Shown here piece after piece: positions 15,936 through 24,502 of a stretch of DNA of 64,000 nt. Each line of letters starts with the position of its first letter. The stretch's first letter is position 1. The notes beneath the pieces were generated by a model. The model was not told the origin of the DNA. It was given only the letters and a program-made list of their open reading frames with translations, and searched no databases. The stretch spans positions 62,001 to 126,000 of the forward strand of contig NZ_JAHTKI010000002.1 in NCBI RefSeq assembly GCF_019145475.1. Direction: 5' to 3'. The position numbers and the translations under genes were made by a program. This DNA comes from Pseudomonas botevensis (GTDB lineage: Bacteria; Pseudomonadota; Gammaproteobacteria; Pseudomonadales; Pseudomonadaceae).

Positions 15936-17662
15936 GTCGCAACGTTCTTGAACAGGAATACGACATCGTCGTGATCGGTGGCGGTACGGCCGGGCCGATG
16001 GCGGCGATCAAGGCCAAGGAAAACAATCGCGACCTGCGGGTGCTGCTGGTCGACAAGGCCAACGTCAAACGCAGCGGCGCGATCAGCATGGGCATGGATG
16101 GCCTGAACAACGCGATCATCCCCGGCCACTCGACGCCGGAGCAGTACACCAAGGAAATCACCATTGCCAACGACGGCATCGTCAATCAGGCGGCGGTATA
16201 CGCCTATGCGACGCACAGTTTCGAAACCATCGAGCAACTCGACCGCTGGGGCGTGAAGTTCGAGAAAGACGAAACCGGCGATTACGCGGTGAAAAAAGTC
16301 CACCACATGGGTGCCTATGTGCTGCCGATGCCGGAAGGGCACGACATCAAGAAAGTCCTCTACCGCCAGTTGAAGCGCGCGCGGGTGAGCATCACCAACC
16401 GCCTGGTCTGCACTCGTTTGCTGACTGACGAGGAGGGCGCGGTCAACGGCGTGATGGGCTTCGATTGCCGCACCGCTGACTTCCATGTGATCAAGGCCAA
16501 AGCGGTGATCCTCGCGTGCGGTGCCGCCGGACGCCTCGGCTTGCCATCCTCGGGCTACCTGATGGGCACCTACGAAAACCCGACCAACGCCGGTGACGGT
16601 TACGCCATGGCGTATCACGCCGGGGCCGAACTGGCGAATCTTGAGTGCTTCCAGATCAACCCGCTGATCAAGGACTACAACGGCCCGGCCTGCGCCTACG
16701 TCACCGGCCCGCTGGGCGGCTACACCGCCAACAACAAGGGTGAACGCTTCATCGAGTGCGATTACTGGAGCGGGCAGATGATGTGGGAGTTCCACCAGGA
16801 GCTGGAAAGCGGCAACGGCCCGGTGTTTCTCAAGCTCGATCACCTGGCCGAGGAAACCATCCAGAACATCGAGGAAATCCTTCACAGCAACGAGCGCCCG
16901 AGTCGCGGTCAGTTCCACGCCAATCGCGGCACCGACTACCGCACGCAGATGGTCGAGATGCACATCTCCGAGATCGGTTTTTGCAGCGGCCATTCGGCGT
17001 CCGGGGTGTGGGTCAACGAGCGTGCCGAGACGTCGGTCAAAGGCTTGTACTCGGCCGGCGACATGGCGGCGGTGCCGCACAATTACATGCTTGGGGCGTT
17101 CACCTACGGCTGGTTTGCCGGGCATAACGCGGCGGACTACGTCGCCGGGCGCGAGTTTTCCGCGCTGGATGCCGGGCAGATTGCCAGGGAACAGGCGCGG
17201 GTCTACGCACCGCTGGACCGCGAACACGGTCTGCCGCCGGCCCAGGTCGAGTACAAGCTGCGGCGTTTCGTCAACGACTACCTGCAACCGCCGAAAGTGA
17301 CGAAGAAGATGCAGATCGGTCTGCAACGCTTCAGCGACATCGAGCGCGATCTGGATGAAATGAAGGCCAACAACGCCCACGAATTGATGCGCGCCATGGA
17401 AGTCAGCGTGATCCGCGACTGCGCTGAAATGGCCGCACGGGCCTCGCTGTTCCGTGCCGAAAGTCGCTGGGGCCTGTATCACTATCGGGTCGACCACCCG
17501 CAACGCGACGACCGCGAGTGGTTCTGCCATTGCCATCTGAAGAAGGGCGATGACGGCCGCATGACCAGTTTCAAGAAAGCCGTCGAGCCTTACATCATCC
17601 CGCTCGACGCCGAGGAAATGCAGGCCTACGACCGCTTGCGGGTTGGCGCCTTCGCCGCTTGA
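15932..17662 (+). CDS. FAD-dependent oxidoreductase, AprA/FrdA-like flavoprotein subunit
   Basis: A 576-residue flavoprotein. The N-terminal FAD-binding motif is YDIVVIGGGTAGPMAAIKA, the second nucleotide-binding stretch is AKAVILACGAAGRLG, and a late FAD motif is TSVKGLYSAGDMAAVPH. The closest recalled families are the alpha subunit of adenylylsulfate reductase and succinate/fumarate reductase flavoproteins. It is followed by an AprB-sized ferredoxin, like AprAB, but the organism is not a sulfate respirer. The partner ABC importer suggests the enzyme reduces or oxidises an imported compound. It overlaps its regulator gene by 4 bp. The substrate is unknown. Confidence 0.85.
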   Translation: MSRNVLEQEYDIVVIGGGTAGPMAAIKAKENNRDLRVLLVDKANVKRSGAISMGMDGLNNAIIPGHSTPEQYTKEITIANDGIVNQAAVYAYATHSFETIEQLDRWGVKFEKDETGDYAVKKVHHMGAYVLPMPEGHDIKKVLYRQLKRARVSITNRLVCTRLLTDEEGAVNGVMGFDCRTADFHVIKAKAVILACGAAGRLGLPSSGYLMGTYENPTNAGDGYAMAYHAGAELANLECFQINPLIKDYNGPACAYVTGPLGGYTANNKGERFIECDYWSGQMMWEFHQELESGNGPVFLKLDHLAEETIQNIEEILHSNERPSRGQFHANRGTDYRTQMVEMHISEIGFCSGHSASGVWVNERAETSVKGLYSAGDMAAVPHNYMLGAFTYGWFAGHNAADYVAGREFSALDAGQIAREQARVYAPLDREHGLPPAQVEYKLRRFVNDYLQPPKVTKKMQIGLQRFSDIERDLDEMKANNAHELMRAMEVSVIRDCAEMAARASLFRAESRWGLYHYRVDHPQRDDREWFCHCHLKKGDDGRMTSFKKAVEPYIIPLDAEEMQAYDRLRVGAFAA

Positions 17663-17688
17663 TACACCGATAAGAGAGAACCCGAACC

Positions 17689-17934
17689 ATGGCCTATCAA
17701 GCCCAGGAAATCTTCTTCCGCTCCAATGCCCCCGTCACCGTGGACGAGGACAAATGCATCGCCGAAAAGGGCTGCACCGTCTGCGTCGATGTCTGCCCGA
17801 TGGACTTGCTGGCGATCAACCCGGCGACCCAGAAGGCCTACATGGCGTTCGACGAATGCTGGTACTGCATGCCCTGCGAAAAGGACTGCCCGACCGGGGC
17901 GGTGAAAGTCGAGATTCCGTATTTGTTGCGCTGA
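17689..17934 (+). CDS. ferredoxin with two [4Fe-4S] motifs (AprB-like partner)
   Basis: An 81-residue protein with eight cysteines in two motifs. C23, C29, C32 and C36 (CIAEKGCTVCVDVCP) form the first, with a two-residue insertion in the first spacer, and C57, C60, C63 and C67 (CWYCMPCEKDCP) form the second. This is the pattern for two cubane clusters, as in the beta subunit of APS reductase. It lacks the long C-terminal tail of AprB. It starts 26 bp after the flavoprotein and is probably its electron-transfer subunit. Confidence 0.9.
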   Translation: MAYQAQEIFFRSNAPVTVDEDKCIAEKGCTVCVDVCPMDLLAINPATQKAYMAFDECWYCMPCEKDCPTGAVKVEIPYLLR

Positions 17935-17943
17935 GACACCCTT

Positions 17944-17968
17944 CTGTCGGAGCGACTTGCCCGCGAAG
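17944..17968. repeat. degenerate REP unit
   Basis: CTGTCGGAGCGACTTGCCCGC resembles the REP core with substitutions in the left arm. It lies inside the operon between the ferredoxin and substrate-binding-protein genes. Confidence 0.5.
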
Positions 17969-18101
17969 AGGCCCGCCCAGACACCGCAAGACCGCCATCC
18001 GGCCACCCCCGGACGCCTGAAATCGAACACCCCTCGTTTCCCACCGTGCCCTGATCACGGCGGAGACGAACATCCTATAAATGATTCGAGGGGAAACACT
18101 C

Positions 18102-19505
18102 ATGTTGCGTGCAGCAATCGCCGGTCTGGTACTGGCTTCATTCACCTTGTCCGCTTCGGCGCAAACCATCCGCATTGCCATCGGCACCCAGGACACCACG
18201 ATCAACTGCGCCGCTGGCGGTCTGTTGATTCGCGAGCTGGGCCTGCTCGACAAATACCTGCCCCACGACGGCGCCTACAAGGACGCTAAATATGATGTGC
18301 AGTGGAAGAACTTCACCAGCGGCGCGCCGCTGACCAATGAGATGGTCGCCGGCAAACTCGACTTCGGCGCCATGGCCGATTTCCCCGGTACGTTCAACGG
18401 CGTGGCCTTCGAAACCGCCGGCAAGCACAGCCTGTTCATCAGCGTGCTGTCGGGCAGCATCAAGGGCAGCGGCAACGGCATCGTGGTGCCGAGCGCCTCG
18501 GGCGTGCAGTCGCTGAGCGAACTCAAGGGCAAGACCATCTCCGTCCCGTTCGCCTCCACCGCTCACGGCATGTTGCTGCGGGCCGTGGCGGAGCAGGGCT
18601 GGGACCCGCTCAAGGACGTGAACATCATCGCCCAGCCGCCGGAAGTCGCCGGCTCCGCGTTGCAGGCCGGCAAGATCGACGCCCACGCCGATTTCGTGCC
18701 GTTCGCCGAGCTGTTTCCCAGCCGTGGCTTCGCCCGCAAGATCTACGACGGCGCCCAGGCCAACGCCCCGACGTTCCACGGCGCGCTGGTGGATCAGGCC
18801 TATGCGAAGAAATACCCGGAAATCGTCGTCGCCTATCTGCGTGCGAGCATCGAGGCCAATCAGTTGCTGGCCGCTGAACCGGAGAAGTACAGCGAACTGA
18901 TCGCCAAGGTCACCGGCGTCGATGCCGAGGTCAACTACCTGTTCCACGGCCCGCTCGGCGTGCAGACCCGCGACCTGAGCTGGAAACCGGAATACCGCCA
19001 GGCGGTCGGCACCGCTATCGACACCCTCAAGCTGCTGAAAAAGGCTGACCGGGGACTCGATCTGAATACCTTCATCGACGACCAGTACATCCGCGCGGCG
19101 TTCAAGGCGTCGAATCTGGACTACACGGCGCAACTGGCCAATTACGCGCAGACGCCGTTGAAGTCGGTGGATGCAGCCACCGGCAAAACGATTACGGATT
19201 TCAGCCATGTCGCGGAGATCTGGGTGCGGGGTGAGGACAAGGTGCGTCAGTACGCGTCTGCCGAAAGTGCCTTCACCGCGTTGGCCGGGTTGAAGCAGGA
19301 AGGCAAGAACATCCGTGCGGTGTATGCCCAGGCCAGTGACAGCGGGATCAAGTTGCTGGCGGAGCAGGCGTGGTTTGCCAGCGATGCCAAGGGACGCTTG
19401 AGCGCGTTTCTGCTCAAAGGCCAGGCCCAGCAATTTGCTTCGGCGCAGGGCGGCAAGGTGTTCGACTTTGCCGATGCCACGACCCAGGCCGTTGCCAGCC
19501 GCTAA
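18102..19505 (+). CDS. ABC transporter substrate-binding protein with extra C-terminal domain
   Basis: A 467-residue exported binding protein. The ATG at 18102 has GAGGGGA upstream and opens a signal peptide (AAIAGLVLASFTLSASAQ). Residues about 20-320 follow the SsuA/TauA/NMT1 plan (IRIAIGTQDTTINCAAGGL, LDFGAMADFPGTFNG, ELKGKTISVPFASTAHGM). Family members usually end near 330 residues; here about 110 more follow. They contain VAEIWVRGEDKVRQYASAES and, at the end, LLKGQAQQFASAQGGKVFDF, which recalls the end of NosL-like domains. The substrate is therefore probably a sulfonate- or nitrate-like small molecule, but this is inference. Confidence 0.82.
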   Translation: MLRAAIAGLVLASFTLSASAQTIRIAIGTQDTTINCAAGGLLIRELGLLDKYLPHDGAYKDAKYDVQWKNFTSGAPLTNEMVAGKLDFGAMADFPGTFNGVAFETAGKHSLFISVLSGSIKGSGNGIVVPSASGVQSLSELKGKTISVPFASTAHGMLLRAVAEQGWDPLKDVNIIAQPPEVAGSALQAGKIDAHADFVPFAELFPSRGFARKIYDGAQANAPTFHGALVDQAYAKKYPEIVVAYLRASIEANQLLAAEPEKYSELIAKVTGVDAEVNYLFHGPLGVQTRDLSWKPEYRQAVGTAIDTLKLLKKADRGLDLNTFIDDQYIRAAFKASNLDYTAQLANYAQTPLKSVDAATGKTITDFSHVAEIWVRGEDKVRQYASAESAFTALAGLKQEGKNIRAVYAQASDSGIKLLAEQAWFASDAKGRLSAFLLKGQAQQFASAQGGKVFDFADATTQAVASR

Positions 19506-19723
19506 AAACACTAGCCCTCCCGAAACGTCGGACCGCCCGGAGGAAGAGGGGACTGATTTTGGTGTTTGGGCTTAATGCGTCGGTCTGAAATTTCGAGTCG
19601 AGCCTGGATTTTGAAGGGCATGAAGATCGGCTCCCTTTCCCCCTCGCCCCTCTTGGGGGAGAGGGCTGGGGTGAGGGGGTTGGATCTGCGCCACACCACA
19701 GCCTCAAAACTGGAAACCCATTA
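19506..19723. repeat. degenerate palindromic repeat between binding-protein and permease genes
   Basis: The gap carries a right arm at about 19647-19679 (CCCCTCTTGGGGGAGAGGGC, then TGGGGTGAGGGG) and a degraded left end at about 19536-19553 (CCCGGAGGAAGAGGGGAC). Both match the arms of the 176-bp element at 37492-37667, so this looks like an old copy of the same mobile repeat sitting inside the operon. Confidence 0.55.
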
Positions 19724-20506
19724 ATGAAAACACCCAAAACCCGCTGGATCTCCAGAGCCGCCTCGCTGCTGCTCTGCCTGCTGTTCTGGCAACTCGCCGC
19801 CAGCCAGCACTGGAATCTTGGCCTGGTCACATTCGCCAACGTGCCAACACCTTGGGCCGTGATCGAAGCCGCCCTCGGTCTCGGCGACTCCGGCAAACTC
19901 GCCCAACACCTGAGCAGCAGCCTCGCCCGGGTCTTCGCTGGCTACCTCGCTGCGCTGCTGCTCGGCATTGCTCTGGGCCTGGCCATCGGCCGTTCGAAAT
20001 GGGCCGAAGACCTGCTGCTGCCACCGCTCGAAGTGTTGCGCCCGATCCCCGCCGTGGCGTGGATTCCGCTGGCGATCCTGATGTTCCCGTCGTCGGAGCT
20101 GTCGATGGTGTTCATCACCTTCACCGGCGCGCTGTTCCCGATCCTGCTCAATACGGTACACGGCGTCGAAGGTGTCGATCCACGCCTGATCGCCTCGGCC
20201 AAAAGCCTTGGGGCAGGGCGCCGGGCGATTTTGCTGGAGGTGATCCTGCCGGGCGCCGCGCCGAGCATCATCACCGGCCTGGCCATCGGCATGGGCACCT
20301 CCTGGTTCTGTCTGGTGACCGCCGAAATGATCTCCGGCCAGTTCGGCATCGGTTATTACACCTGGGAGTCCTACACCATCCAGAACTACCCCGACATTGT
20401 GGTCGGCATGTTGCTGATCGGCGTGTTGGGCATGGGCAGCAGTCTGTTGATCAAACGCCTGGGCGGGTTGTTCACGCCTTGGCATCGACCACGAGGAAAA
20501 GCCTGA
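19724..20506 (+). CDS. ABC transporter permease (SsuC/TauC type)
   Basis: A 260-residue inner-membrane protein with about six helices. The binding-protein-dependent transport signature appears as AKSLGAGRRAILLEVILPGA (the EAA loop that contacts the ATPase), near residue 160. The first helix follows a short basic N-terminus. It overlaps the ATPase gene as ATGA and lies 218 bp after the binding protein. Together they form a sulfonate/taurine/nitrate-type importer. Confidence 0.9.
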   Translation: MKTPKTRWISRAASLLLCLLFWQLAASQHWNLGLVTFANVPTPWAVIEAALGLGDSGKLAQHLSSSLARVFAGYLAALLLGIALGLAIGRSKWAEDLLLPPLEVLRPIPAVAWIPLAILMFPSSELSMVFITFTGALFPILLNTVHGVEGVDPRLIASAKSLGAGRRAILLEVILPGAAPSIITGLAIGMGTSWFCLVTAEMISGQFGIGYYTWESYTIQNYPDIVVGMLLIGVLGMGSSLLIKRLGGLFTPWHRPRGKA

Positions 20507-21354
20507 TGAGCGTGATGCAAACCCCCGAAGGGCGGATCGACATCCGCCAGCTGTCGATTGTCCTCGGCCAAGGCAAACAAGCCTTTGAAGCGGTGCAAGG
20601 CCTGGACTGCCAGATCGAACCTGGCCAGTTCGTGTGTATTCTCGGGCCGTCCGGTTGCGGCAAGTCGACCTTGCTCGGTGCGCTGGCCGGGCACCTGCAA
20701 GCCCATGCCGGCACGCTGAAAGTCGACGGCGCCGACGTGCCCGGGCCGTCACCGCAGCGCGGCATGGTGTTCCAGCATCACACGCTGTTCCCGTGGCGCA
20801 CGGTGCGCGACAACGTGGCGTTTGGTCTGAAAATGCGCGGCATCGGCAAGGCTGAGCGTCATCGTGCTGCCGATGAAATCCTCACACTGGTCGGCCTCGA
20901 CGGCTTCGGCGAACGCTGGCCGGATCAGCTTTCCGGCGGCATGCAACAACGGGTGGAAATCGCCCGAGTGCTGGTCAACCGGCCACGCCTGCTGCTGATG
21001 GACGAACCTTTCGGCGCGCTGGATGCCCTGACCCGGTTGAACATGCAGGAACTGCTGCTGGACATCTGGATGCGAATCCGCACCACCGTGGTGTTCGTCA
21101 CCCATGACATCGACGAAGCGCTGTTTCTTGCCGACCGCCTGCTGGTGATGAGCGCGCGACCAGGGCGGATCATCGAAGACCTGCGCCTGGATTTCCCGCG
21201 CCCCCGCACCACCGAACTGGTCACCAGCGGCGAGTTCTCACGGCTCAAACGCCATTGCCTCGAACTGCTGCGCCATGACAACGACCGGCCGCTGCCGCGC
21301 CTCAACCCGCTCGGCCTGCCTCCTGAAAACCCTTTGCCGCGATTTGCCCTATGA
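20506..21354 (+). CDS. ABC transporter ATP-binding protein (SsuB/TauB type)
   Basis: A 282-residue ATPase. Walker A is LGPSGCGKSTLLG, the Q-loop is MVFQHHTLFPWRTVRDNV, the signature is QLSGGMQQRVEIARVL, and Walker B is RLLLMDEPFGALDALTR, followed by the switch His in VFVTHDIDEAL. The ATG at 20506 overlaps the permease stop. The much longer open frame upstream is only a shadow of the permease gene. The NMT1-type signature supports import of a sulfonate-, nitrate- or taurine-like compound. Confidence 0.93.
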   Translation: MSVMQTPEGRIDIRQLSIVLGQGKQAFEAVQGLDCQIEPGQFVCILGPSGCGKSTLLGALAGHLQAHAGTLKVDGADVPGPSPQRGMVFQHHTLFPWRTVRDNVAFGLKMRGIGKAERHRAADEILTLVGLDGFGERWPDQLSGGMQQRVEIARVLVNRPRLLLMDEPFGALDALTRLNMQELLLDIWMRIRTTVVFVTHDIDEALFLADRLLVMSARPGRIIEDLRLDFPRPRTTELVTSGEFSRLKRHCLELLRHDNDRPLPRLNPLGLPPENPLPRFAL

Positions 21355-22313
21355 CCTCATTTTTTGCTGTGACCGATAACCACGACATCCTTGCCCTGCA
21401 ACCGCGTCTGACTGCTGACGATGCCGGGGTGCGACGGATTGCACTGATCGATTTGGCCGACCTCGAAGAGCCGGACGGCTTGCTCTGGCTGGTCGAACGA
21501 CTGGTGCAGGACCCTGCCGAGGAAGTTCGCGCCGAAGCCGCGCGTTTGCTGGAGGCCTGGGAGGACGGGCCGGTGGTCGAGGCGCTGTGTCAGGCGCTGA
21601 CCGATCCGTCGCCCGCGGTGCAGGCGGCCGCTGCGCAGAGTCTGAGCCTGCTGAAGACGGAGGCGGCCGGTCGGGTGATTCTGCCGTGGACCGGGCATGC
21701 CGAGGTCGGCGTGCGAATCGCTGCGTTCCGCGCCTTGCGTGAGCTGCGCTTCCCCGAGGCCGCGCCGGCCGCCGTCACGGCGCTGAACGATGCCGATGCC
21801 AATGTGCGCCGCGAAGCGGTGGGTGTGCTCGGCTGGCTCAAGCAGCTCGACGCCTTGCCAGCGCTGGCGCGACTGGCCGCCGATGACCCGGACACCGAAG
21901 TCCGCCGCGCCGCCACTGGCGCCCTTGGCCTGGCTTCCGGCGCCGAAGTGCTGCCGGCCCTGCGCCGCGCCTTGCAGGACAACGCCTGGCAGGTCCGCGA
22001 AGAAGCCGCAACTACCCTGGGCAAAGTCGGTCAGCCAGACGCCGGCCCGGCGCTGATCGAAGCCCTCGGTGACGATTACTGGCAAGTGCGCCTGCGCGCC
22101 ACCCGCAGCCTGGGACGCCTGCGTTATGCCGCCGCCCTCGAAACCTTGATCGATACCCTCGGCCATCGCATCAGCAATCTGCGCAAGGAGGCCGCGCTGG
22201 CTCTTGGGGAACTGAATGATCGCGGCGCGATGGCAGCCTTGCAGGCGGCACAGGACGATGGCGACCCGGAAGTGCGCAAAGCCGTGCGCATTGCCTTGAG
22301 TCAGTTGCAATGA
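21351..22313 (+). CDS. HEAT-repeat protein (PBS-lyase-like repeats)
   Basis: A 320-residue all-helical protein of about nine tandem 30-residue HEAT units. Repeated phrases are VRAEAARLL, VRREAVGVLG, VRRAATGALG, VREEAATTLGKVG and VRLRATRSLGRL. Such solenoids bind proteins and occur in CpcE/F-type chaperones and lyases that handle cofactors. It has no signal peptide. Its start overlaps the ATPase stop and its stop overlaps the DUF971 start, both as ATGA. This strongly links it to the transporter-flavoprotein operon, perhaps as a maturation or scaffold protein. That role is inferred. Confidence 0.88.
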   Translation: MTSFFAVTDNHDILALQPRLTADDAGVRRIALIDLADLEEPDGLLWLVERLVQDPAEEVRAEAARLLEAWEDGPVVEALCQALTDPSPAVQAAAAQSLSLLKTEAAGRVILPWTGHAEVGVRIAAFRALRELRFPEAAPAAVTALNDADANVRREAVGVLGWLKQLDALPALARLAADDPDTEVRRAATGALGLASGAEVLPALRRALQDNAWQVREEAATTLGKVGQPDAGPALIEALGDDYWQVRLRATRSLGRLRYAAALETLIDTLGHRISNLRKEAALALGELNDRGAMAALQAAQDDGDPEVRKAVRIALSQLQ

Positions 22314-22588
22314 GCCCGCTGGCGATCGGCAATTCCCGGAGCGAACAGCGCCTGCGCCTGACCTGGCCGGACGGCCGCGAATCGTTGCTCGATCACGCCG
22401 AACTGCGCCGCCAGTGCCCGTGCTCGCAATGCCGCGCCTTTCGCCTGCGCGGCCTGACGCCGATGGTCGATGAGCGCGTCCGGGTGGTCGAACTCAACCC
22501 CCAGGGTTATGGCCTGCAACTGGTGTTCAGTGACGGCCATCAGCGCGGCATTTATCCGTGGGCTTATCTGGCACAGCTCGATTCCTGA
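22310..22588 (+). CDS. DUF971 (GBBH-like N-terminal domain) protein
   Basis: A 92-residue protein with the DUF971 motifs RLRLTWPDGRES, LRRQCPCSQCRAFR and GLQLVFSDGHQRGIYPW. The CPCSQC pair is a likely metal or Fe-S site. DUF971 forms the N-terminal domain of gamma-butyrobetaine hydroxylase and is fused to ApbC-type Fe-S carriers in some bacteria, which I recall as a hint of an Fe-S role. As the last gene of the operon, with an ATGA start overlap, it may help assemble clusters of the ferredoxin or flavoprotein. Confidence 0.88.
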   Translation: MSPLAIGNSRSEQRLRLTWPDGRESLLDHAELRRQCPCSQCRAFRLRGLTPMVDERVRVVELNPQGYGLQLVFSDGHQRGIYPWAYLAQLDS

Positions 22589-22627
22589 CCTTTAGTGGGC
22601 GTTAGGGACGCGCGCGAGTAAGCGATT

Positions 22628-24286
22628 CTATTGCCCGGCCGTCATCGCCGGCCGACAACTGTGAAACATATCCAGCGAAGGTTGGTACAGCGAAGTCCTC
22701 ACCTCGAACAACCCCAGCACCGAATGGAACAGGTTGTCATGGCTCAGGTCCGCTTGCCCGCGCTTGCCCTCCAGGCAACCCCGGTCAATGCCCGATTGCG
22801 CCAGGGTGCCGTTGCCGAACCACATCACCATCGGCACATGGGTCTGCGCTTCCGGCGCCAGGGCGTACGGTGCGGCATGCAGGTAGAGGCCGTTTTCACC
22901 GAGCGATTCGCCATGGTCGGAGACGTAGAGCATCGAGGTGTCGAGGCTGTCCTGATTGTGCTTGAGCAGTTCGATGACCTTCGCCAGGAAGTGGTCGGTG
23001 TAGAGGATGGTGTTGTCGTACACGTTGACCAGTTCTTCACGGCTGCAACTGCCCAACTGATTGGTGTGGCAGATCGGTTGGAAGCGCTCCAGTTCTTTCG
23101 GGTAGCGCTCGTAGTATTCCGGGCCGTGGCTGCCGTCGGCGTGCAGGACGATGATCGCGTTGCCCTTGAGGCTGTCGATGTAGCCCTGCAAATCCGCCAG
23201 CAGCGCTTCGTCGAGGCAGTTGTTGCCATCGCAGAACGGCCCCGGCTGGTTCTTCGCGATGTCACGGTTCGGCACGCGCAGGCAGGTGCCCTTGCAGTCG
23301 CTGTTGTTGTCCAGCCACAGCACTTGCACCCCGGCCCGTTGCAGGATGTCGAGCAGGCCTTCGTAGGTTTTGCCTTTCTTGTCGCTGTAGTCCTCGCGGG
23401 GGAACATCGAGAACATGCACGGCACCGACACCGCTGTGGAAGTGCCGCAGGCATGCACCTGGGTGAAGTTGAGGATGTCCAGTTTGCTCAGTTCGGGGTT
23501 GGTTTCGCGTTCATAGCCGTTGAGCGAGAAATGGTCGGCGCGGGCGGTTTCGCCGACCACGAACACCATCAGCGATTTCTTCTCGCGACTGGCTGCCTTG
23601 GCGCTCATCACCGCGTCTTCGCCGATGGCCTGCACCACGAAATGCTTTTTGATCCCCAGGCGTTGCTTGGTGTACTTGCTGATCGCGTAGATGTAGTTGG
23701 TCGGATTGATGAAGTGGGTGAGTTTGTCTTCCTGACGGAAGATCGGCGCGTAGGTCGAATAGAACGCGCCCACCGAAGCACCGATCACCAGCACGCAGGC
23801 GGCGACCACCAAAATCTTGTTCAGCAGCCCGCGAAAGAACGGTCGGTAGCTCACCGGCCAGCGCCAGATCAACACCACCGGCAGCACGCCGAGCAACAGC
23901 ACATAGGCCAGCAGTTTGCCGCTGAACAGGGCGGCGGCTTCGCCCGGATTGGTTTCGAACACGTTCTGAATCATCACCGTGTCGATGGTGATGCCGTATT
24001 CGTTCATGAAATACGCGGCGCAGGCCGAGAGCAGGGCGACCAGGGTCAGGGCCGGTTTCAGCGTCCAGCGAAACGACACCAGGGTCAGCAGCAGGGTGAT
24101 GGCGGCCCACAGGAACAGCCCGAAGGAGGCAAAAAACGCCAGTTTGTGCGCACCTTGCAGGGTAATCAGCGTGCCCAGCGCCTTCCAGGTCGCCAGGTTG
24201 TACAGCGCCACCAGTGCCAGGGAAAACAGCAGCACCAGCCGGGTTGGAGTGATGGACGGTAAGCGCGATCCTTTGCCCAAAGCCAT
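22628..24286 (-). CDS. phosphoethanolamine transferase, EptA type
   Basis: A 552-residue inner-membrane enzyme. Five N-terminal helices (residues about 15-190) are followed by a periplasmic sulfatase-fold domain. The catalytic regions are visible as MVFVVGETARADHFSLNGY, HACGTSTAVSVPCMFS (nucleophile Thr), IIVLHADGSHGPEYY and YVSDHGESLGENG (metal ligands). Several cysteines in the catalytic domain suggest the usual disulfides. EptA adds phosphoethanolamine to lipid A and lowers cationic-peptide susceptibility; other family members modify glucans. No PmrAB-type regulator genes are adjacent. Confidence 0.92.
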   Translation of the reverse strand: MALGKGSRLPSITPTRLVLLFSLALVALYNLATWKALGTLITLQGAHKLAFFASFGLFLWAAITLLLTLVSFRWTLKPALTLVALLSACAAYFMNEYGITIDTVMIQNVFETNPGEAAALFSGKLLAYVLLLGVLPVVLIWRWPVSYRPFFRGLLNKILVVAACVLVIGASVGAFYSTYAPIFRQEDKLTHFINPTNYIYAISKYTKQRLGIKKHFVVQAIGEDAVMSAKAASREKKSLMVFVVGETARADHFSLNGYERETNPELSKLDILNFTQVHACGTSTAVSVPCMFSMFPREDYSDKKGKTYEGLLDILQRAGVQVLWLDNNSDCKGTCLRVPNRDIAKNQPGPFCDGNNCLDEALLADLQGYIDSLKGNAIIVLHADGSHGPEYYERYPKELERFQPICHTNQLGSCSREELVNVYDNTILYTDHFLAKVIELLKHNQDSLDTSMLYVSDHGESLGENGLYLHAAPYALAPEAQTHVPMVMWFGNGTLAQSGIDRGCLEGKRGQADLSHDNLFHSVLGLFEVRTSLYQPSLDMFHSCRPAMTAGQ

Positions 24287-24316
24287 TCGAACATTCCTCT
24301 ACTCAAATTAGAAAAC

Positions 24317-24334
24317 ACACGCGGTTGCGCGTGT
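24317..24334. other. short hairpin in the eptA-like leader
   Basis: ACACGCG (24317-24323) pairs with CGCGTGT (24328-24334) around a GTTG loop, about 30 bp upstream of the start codon. It could be a 5' leader hairpin or part of a binding site. No further support is visible. Confidence 0.3.
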
Positions 24335-24392
24335 AACTGTAGAAGAACATTGGTAAAAATTTTGTAAACATCCTGTAACAAACGGTTTTCTT

Positions 24393-24479
24393 GTGGGAGC
24401 GGGCTTGCTCGCGAAGGCGGCAGACCCGCCGGTATCCATTTCACTGATCCACCGCATTCGCGGGCGAGCCCGCTCCCAC
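24393..24479. repeat. REP doublet
   Basis: Left unit GTGGGAGCGGGCTTGCTCGC and right unit GCGGGCGAGCCCGCTCCCAC are inverted, with about 45 bp between. The doublet lies between the phosphoethanolamine transferase start and the porin stop. Confidence 0.85.
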
Positions 24480-24502
24480 AAAAACACAACAGTGCTTGCC
24501 GG

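Noticed and set aside
15872..17536. 554-codon minus-strand frame opposite the flavoprotein
   Set aside because: It is a shadow on the antisense strand of a well-supported gene with clear FAD motifs.
19852..20505. long extension upstream of the ABC ATPase
   Set aside because: It lies over the permease gene in another frame. The ATGA overlap at 20506 gives the proper ATPase start.
22631..24262. 543-codon plus-strand frame opposite the phosphoethanolamine transferase
   Set aside because: It is the mirror frame of a gene with complete EptA motifs.
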